Of a stretch of DNA of 64,000 bases, positions 60,643 through 64,000 are shown one piece after another. The notes below the pieces were generated by a model. It searched no databases, was not told where the DNA came from, and was given only the letters and a program-made list of their open reading frames with translations. Within the stretch, counting starts at the first letter, position 1. The number at the start of each line of letters is the position of its first letter. A program made the position numbers and the translations under genes. The stretch is taken from positions 1,612,001-1,676,000 of the forward strand of contig NZ_CP138335.1 in NCBI RefSeq assembly GCF_040256745.1, read 5' to 3'. Source of the DNA: Scrofimicrobium sp. R131 (lineage in GTDB: Bacteria; Actinomycetota; Actinomycetes; Actinomycetales; Actinomycetaceae).

Positions 60643-61668
60643 CTAGCGAGCCGCAGATCCGTCGACGTAGTCCGAATCCTGCTGGGCCCATCCGAAGTGC
60701 TTGCGCAGCTCCTGGCCGGTCTTCTCGATCGGGTGACCTTCACCCTGGGCGCGCAGAGCCTTGAACTCCTGGCCGCCATTGTCCTGGTCGGCAATGAAGC
60801 GGCGGGCGAAGGTGCCGTCCTGAATATCGTTCAGTACACCCTTCATGTTCTCCTTCACGTGCGGGTCGATGACTCGCGGGCCGGAGACGTAATCGCCGTA
60901 CTCAGCCGTGTCGGAAATGGACCAGCGCTGCTTGGTGATGCCGCCCTCGTTGATCAGGTCGACGATCAGTTTCAGCTCGTGCAGCACCTCAAAGTAGGCA
61001 ATTTCGGGCTGGTAGCCAGCCTCGGTCAGGGTCTCGAACCCGTACTGGATCAGCTGGGAGACACCGCCGCAGAGGACGGCCTGCTCGCCGAATAGGTCGG
61101 TCTCGGTCTCTTCGGTGAAGGTGGTCTTGATGACCCCGGCGCGGGTGGCGCCGATCGCCTTGGCGTAGGACAGAGCCAGCTCCCAGGCCTGACCGGAGGC
61201 GTCCTGCTCAACCGCGACAATCGCGGGGATGCCCTTGCCCTCCAGGTAGGTTTCCCGCACCTTGTGGCCCGGGCCCTTCGGGGCAACCATGCAGACGTCG
61301 TGCTCCGGTCCGGGGTTGATGTAGCCGAAGCGGATGTTGAACCCGTGCGCGAAGAACAGGGCGGCGCCAGGCTTCAGGTTCGGCTCAATCTGGTCGGCGT
61401 ACAGGCCCCGCTGGTGCTGATCCGGAACCAGGATCATGACTACGTCGCCCTGGCCAACCGCGGTGGGGACATCGGCAACTGCCAGCCCGGCCGCCTCGGC
61501 CTTGGCCCAGGAAGCGGAGCCGGGACGCAACCCGACCACCACGTCGACGCCGGAATCGCGAAGGTTCAGCGCGTGCGCGTGTCCCTGGGAGCCGTAGCCA
61601 ATGATGGCCACTTTCTTCGACTGGATGATGGATAGGTCGGCATCATTTTCATAGAAGATTTCGGCCAT
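60643..61668 (-). CDS. ilvC: Ketol-acid reductoisomerase
   Basis: A 341-residue class I enzyme converting acetolactate to dihydroxyisovalerate with NADPH and Mg. The Rossmann motif is [18 protein letters not shown] (residues about 24-41), and the cofactor-specificity loop is LRPGSASW. The acidic Mg ligands lie in [16 protein letters not shown] and the C-terminal knot. It begins at a one-base overlap with the ilvN stop (TAATG). Confidence 0.97.
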   Translation of the reverse strand: MAEIFYENDADLSIIQSKKVAIIGYGSQGHAHALNLRDSGVDVVVGLRPGSASWAKAEAAGLAVADVPTAVGQGDVVMILVPDQHQRGLYADQIEPNLKPGAALFFAHGFNIRFGYINPGPEHDVCMVAPKGPGHKVRETYLEGKGIPAIVAVEQDASGQAWELALSYAKAIGATRAGVIKTTFTEETETDLFGEQAVLCGGVSQLIQYGFETLTEAGYQPEIAYFEVLHELKLIVDLINEGGITKQRWSISDTAEYGDYVSGPRVIDPHVKENMKGVLNDIQDGTFARRFIADQDNGGQEFKALRAQGEGHPIEKTGQELRKHFGWAQQDSDYVDGSAAR

Positions 61669-62183
61669 TAGTACTTCTCCTTGATCTGATCTGTGATCGA
61701 CTTGGGCCCGCGGCCAATAACGACCGCGCCCGATTGCGCCAACTCTCGCACTCCGTAGGGTTCGAGGGCAGCAAGTAGTGCTTCCAGTTTGTCACGAGAG
61801 CCAATGGACTCGACGACAACGGTTTCAGTTTGGACATCGACGACGTGGGCGCGGAACAGATCCACGATCTGCAGCACCGCGGTCCGGCAGCTCTGGTCCG
61901 CATTCACCTTGAGCAGCAGCAGGCGGCGCTCAATCGACTCACGCGGCCCCATCTCAACCACCTTGATCACGTTGATCAGTTTGTTGAGCTGCTTGGTCAC
62001 CTGTTCGAGGGGAACCTGGTCGGCATCCACGATGATCGTCATCCGGGAGATCCGCTGGTTCTCAGTCTCACCCACGGTCAGGGACTTGATGTTGAAGTTG
62101 CGCCGGGCAAACAGCCCCGAAACCCGGGCCAGCACGCCGGGCCGGTTGTCCACCAGGACCGAGAGCGTATGCAGATTTTCCAT
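61668..62183 (-). CDS. ilvN: Acetolactate synthase small (regulatory) subunit
   Basis: A 171-residue subunit that stimulates IlvB and confers valine feedback inhibition. An N-terminal ACT domain is seen ([28 protein letters not shown]), followed by the C-terminal ALS-ss domain (RELALLKV-like [12 protein letters not shown]) ending ITDQIKEKY. It lies 3 bp after ilvB. Confidence 0.96.
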   Translation of the reverse strand: MENLHTLSVLVDNRPGVLARVSGLFARRNFNIKSLTVGETENQRISRMTIIVDADQVPLEQVTKQLNKLINVIKVVEMGPRESIERRLLLLKVNADQSCRTAVLQIVDLFRAHVVDVQTETVVVESIGSRDKLEALLAALEPYGVRELAQSGAVVIGRGPKSITDQIKEKY

Positions 62184-62186
62184 GAT

Positions 62187-63941
62187 TTATTCCTCTCCGT
62201 CCCACTGCGGGGCCATGCCGCGCGCATAGCGAATATCGTCGTTGGAGACGCCGGCTGCCACCATCGGCCAGACCATGGCGTCCTTGGAGACACTGAAGTC
62301 GATCAGGACCGGGCGGTCGTTGATCTCCAACGCCCACTTGATCGCCTCGTCCACCTCTTCGGCTTTGGTCACCCGCCGCGACGGCATCCCGTACGCTTCG
62401 GCAAGCTTGCAGAAGTTCGGGACCTGCTCTCCCCCGCCTTCGGCCAGGTCGGTGTGGGAGTAGCGCTGATCGTAGAACAGGTTCTGCCACTGGCGGACCA
62501 TGCCCAGGACCTTGTTGTTGATCAGGGCCACTTTGATCGGAATGTTGTTGATGACGCAGGTCGCAAGCTCCTGGTTGGTCATCTGGAACGAGCCGTCCCC
62601 GTCAATGCACCAAACCACCGAATCCGGGTTCGCCACCTGGGCGCCCATCGCAGCGGGAACCCCGTAGCCCATCGTGCCCAGGCCGGAGGAGGAAACAAAG
62701 TGGCGGGGGTGTTCAAAGTCGATGAACTGGGCCGCCCACATCTGGTGCTGACCCACCCCGGTGGCCCAAATCGCCTCGGGCCCGGTCAACTCGGACAGGC
62801 GCTGCAGCACGTACTGCGGGGCCAACTCGCCGTCGCTGGGCTCCGTCCACCCGAGCGGGTACTGGGAGACGAGGCGGTTCAGGTAGCGCCACCAGCCGGA
62901 CAGGTCCGGGGCGCCGTATTTCTCTTGCGCGTGCGGCAACTGCTCAACCAGCAGCTCCAACACCCGGTTCAGGTCCCCCACGATCGGAATGTCAGCCGTG
63001 CGGTTCTTCGAGATCTCGGCGGCATCGATGTCGACGTGAACGATCCGTGCCCGCGGGGCGAACGAGTCCAACTGCCCGGTCACCCGGTCGTCGAACCGGG
63101 AGCCCAGAGCCAGAATCAGGTCGGCGCGCTGCAGGGCACCGACGGCTGCCACCGTGCCGTGCATGCCGGGCATCCCCAGGTTGTGCGGGTCCGAGTCGGG
63201 GAACGCCCCGCGCGCGGTCAGGGTGGTGACCACGGCCGCGTTGGACAGCTCCACCAGTTTGGTCAGTTGGTCGGAGGCACCCGAGCGGGTCATGCCGCCC
63301 CCGACGTAGAGAACCGGAGCCTGAGCTTCACACAGCGCCTTGGCGGCTGCCTTGATCTGCTTCATGGAGGGCTTGGTCGGCAGGCGGTAGGAGGCCAGGT
63401 CGGTCTGAGGTGGCCACTGGAAGTTGCACTGAGCGGTCTGAGCCGACTTGGCGATGTCAACCAGCACCGGGCCGGGCCGGCCGGTCGAGGCGATCTCAAA
63501 TGCCTCGGCAATGCGGGCGGGAATGTCGTCGGCCTCGGTCACCAGGAACGAGTGCTTGGTCACCGGCATCGAGGCACCTACCACGTCCGCTTCCTGGAAA
63601 GCATCCGAGCCGATCAGCGGCGCAGCCACCTGGCCGGTAATAACCACGATCGGGACCGAGTCAATGTTGGCATCGGCCAGCGGGGTCATGGTGTTGAGGG
63701 CCGCCGGGCCGGAGGTCACGATTGCCACCCCCACTCGACCGCTGGAAACGGCGTACCCCTCGGCGGCGTGGCCGGCGCCCTGCTCGTGGCGAACCAGGAT
63801 GTGGCGAATGGAGGAATCCATCAGAGGGTCGTAGGTGGGCAGGATCGCCCCGCCGGGCATCCCGAAAACTTCGGTCACTCCGAGGCACTCAAGCGATCGA
63901 ACGATCGCCTCCGCCCCGGTTATGGTTTCTTGCTGCGTCAC
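62187..63941 (-). CDS. ilvB: Acetolactate synthase large (catalytic) subunit
   Basis: A 584-residue TPP- and FAD-dependent enzyme, first common step of branched-chain amino-acid synthesis. Catalytic Glu in [13 protein letters not shown] near residue 53, FAD-binding middle domain ([13 protein letters not shown]) and the TPP/Mg motif [19 protein letters not shown] near 450. GTG start at 63941 with GGAG 9 bases upstream. First structural gene of the operon; the upstream region is cut by the window edge. Confidence 0.97.
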   Translation of the reverse strand: MTQQETITGAEAIVRSLECLGVTEVFGMPGGAILPTYDPLMDSSIRHILVRHEQGAGHAAEGYAVSSGRVGVAIVTSGPAALNTMTPLADANIDSVPIVVITGQVAAPLIGSDAFQEADVVGASMPVTKHSFLVTEADDIPARIAEAFEIASTGRPGPVLVDIAKSAQTAQCNFQWPPQTDLASYRLPTKPSMKQIKAAAKALCEAQAPVLYVGGGMTRSGASDQLTKLVELSNAAVVTTLTARGAFPDSDPHNLGMPGMHGTVAAVGALQRADLILALGSRFDDRVTGQLDSFAPRARIVHVDIDAAEISKNRTADIPIVGDLNRVLELLVEQLPHAQEKYGAPDLSGWWRYLNRLVSQYPLGWTEPSDGELAPQYVLQRLSELTGPEAIWATGVGQHQMWAAQFIDFEHPRHFVSSSGLGTMGYGVPAAMGAQVANPDSVVWCIDGDGSFQMTNQELATCVINNIPIKVALINNKVLGMVRQWQNLFYDQRYSHTDLAEGGGEQVPNFCKLAEAYGMPSRRVTKAEEVDEAIKWALEINDRPVLIDFSVSKDAMVWPMVAAGVSNDDIRYARGMAPQWDGEE

Positions 63942-63983
63942 TGCTCTGTCTCCATCTTTCAGGTCTGTGTGGGTTTGGGCAAC

Positions 63984-63998
63984 AAAAAATCCCCAGCC
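63984..63998 (-). promoter_or_regulatory. Right half of a probable ilvB attenuator hairpin
   Basis: On the minus strand GGCTGGGG (63998-63991) is followed by A and six T (63989-63984), the right arm and T-tract of an intrinsic terminator 43 bp before ilvB. The left arm lies outside the window. Transcription attenuation through a leader peptide is known for ilvB in other actinobacteria. Confidence 0.5.
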
Positions 63999-64000
63999 AG

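Noticed and set aside
1-64000. Mobile elements, phage genes, toxin-antitoxin or defence systems
   Set aside because: No transposase, integrase, terminase, nuclease-helicase or toxin-like protein was recognised among the supported genes.

Overview
This is a 64 kb stretch of a high-GC Gram-positive chromosome, almost certainly an actinobacterium. I see a cysteine-free L32, a VKOR-type disulfide oxidase, lipoproteins, an LPxTG-anchored surface enzyme, a TatB-TatA-TatC set and CebR/CelR-type operator boxes known from actinomycetes. A host-associated member of the Actinomycetales (Actinomycetaceae-like) is my inference: the cell-wall-anchored endo-alpha-N-acetylgalactosaminidase points to mucin O-glycans. 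No insertion sequence, phage gene, CRISPR array or rRNA was found.

Layout. 1-11.1 kb is housekeeping: the end of a siderophore-interacting protein, two GNAT enzymes, an HdeD-like membrane protein, rpmF, a YigZ-family protein, cysK-cysE, leuS-nei, a HIT protein and a VKOR-mntR pair. A tRNA-Lys(CTT) with its terminator follows. About 640 bp without a gene then carries a 105-bp-period degenerate repeat, followed by the 1789-residue GH101 glycosidase (12.1-17.5 kb).

17.6-24.6 kb is a lower-GC sugar island: a DeoR regulator and a minus-strand operon with an ABC importer, an FGGY kinase and two unrelated class II aldolases, substrate unknown. 25.3-30.9 kb is a cellobiose-type operon, cebE-cebF-cebG-bglC-cebR, with two perfect TGGGAGCGCTCCCA boxes, one sitting inside the promoter. 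A KhtT/KhtU-type K+/H+ antiporter pair follows.

32.7-41.3 kb looks like an anaerobic respiration module: dmsABC-type molybdoenzyme genes, an extra ferredoxin, a TetR regulator, a TorD-type chaperone, a DUF6457 protein linked to molybdopterin-guanine dinucleotide synthesis, and tatB-tatA-tatC for export of the twin-arginine DmsA. A YhgE/Pip-family membrane protein and a TIGR01777 protein come next. 45.4-52.7 kb is a second sugar system: a ROK repressor, then a binding protein, ATPase, two permeases and a Gfo/Idh/MocA oxidoreductase, with a clear promoter and operator.

52.7-64 kb holds a NagZ-type GH3 lipoprotein, a lipoate ligase homologue with permuted domain order, ilvD, manA and the branched-chain amino-acid operon ilvB-ilvN-ilvC-leuB-ilvE. 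The right edge cuts what looks like the ilvB attenuator.

Most of the window is ordinary. The parts most worth following are the DeoR-linked sugar operon with two altered aldolase active sites, the dms/tat/ferredoxin island, and the 105-bp repeat.
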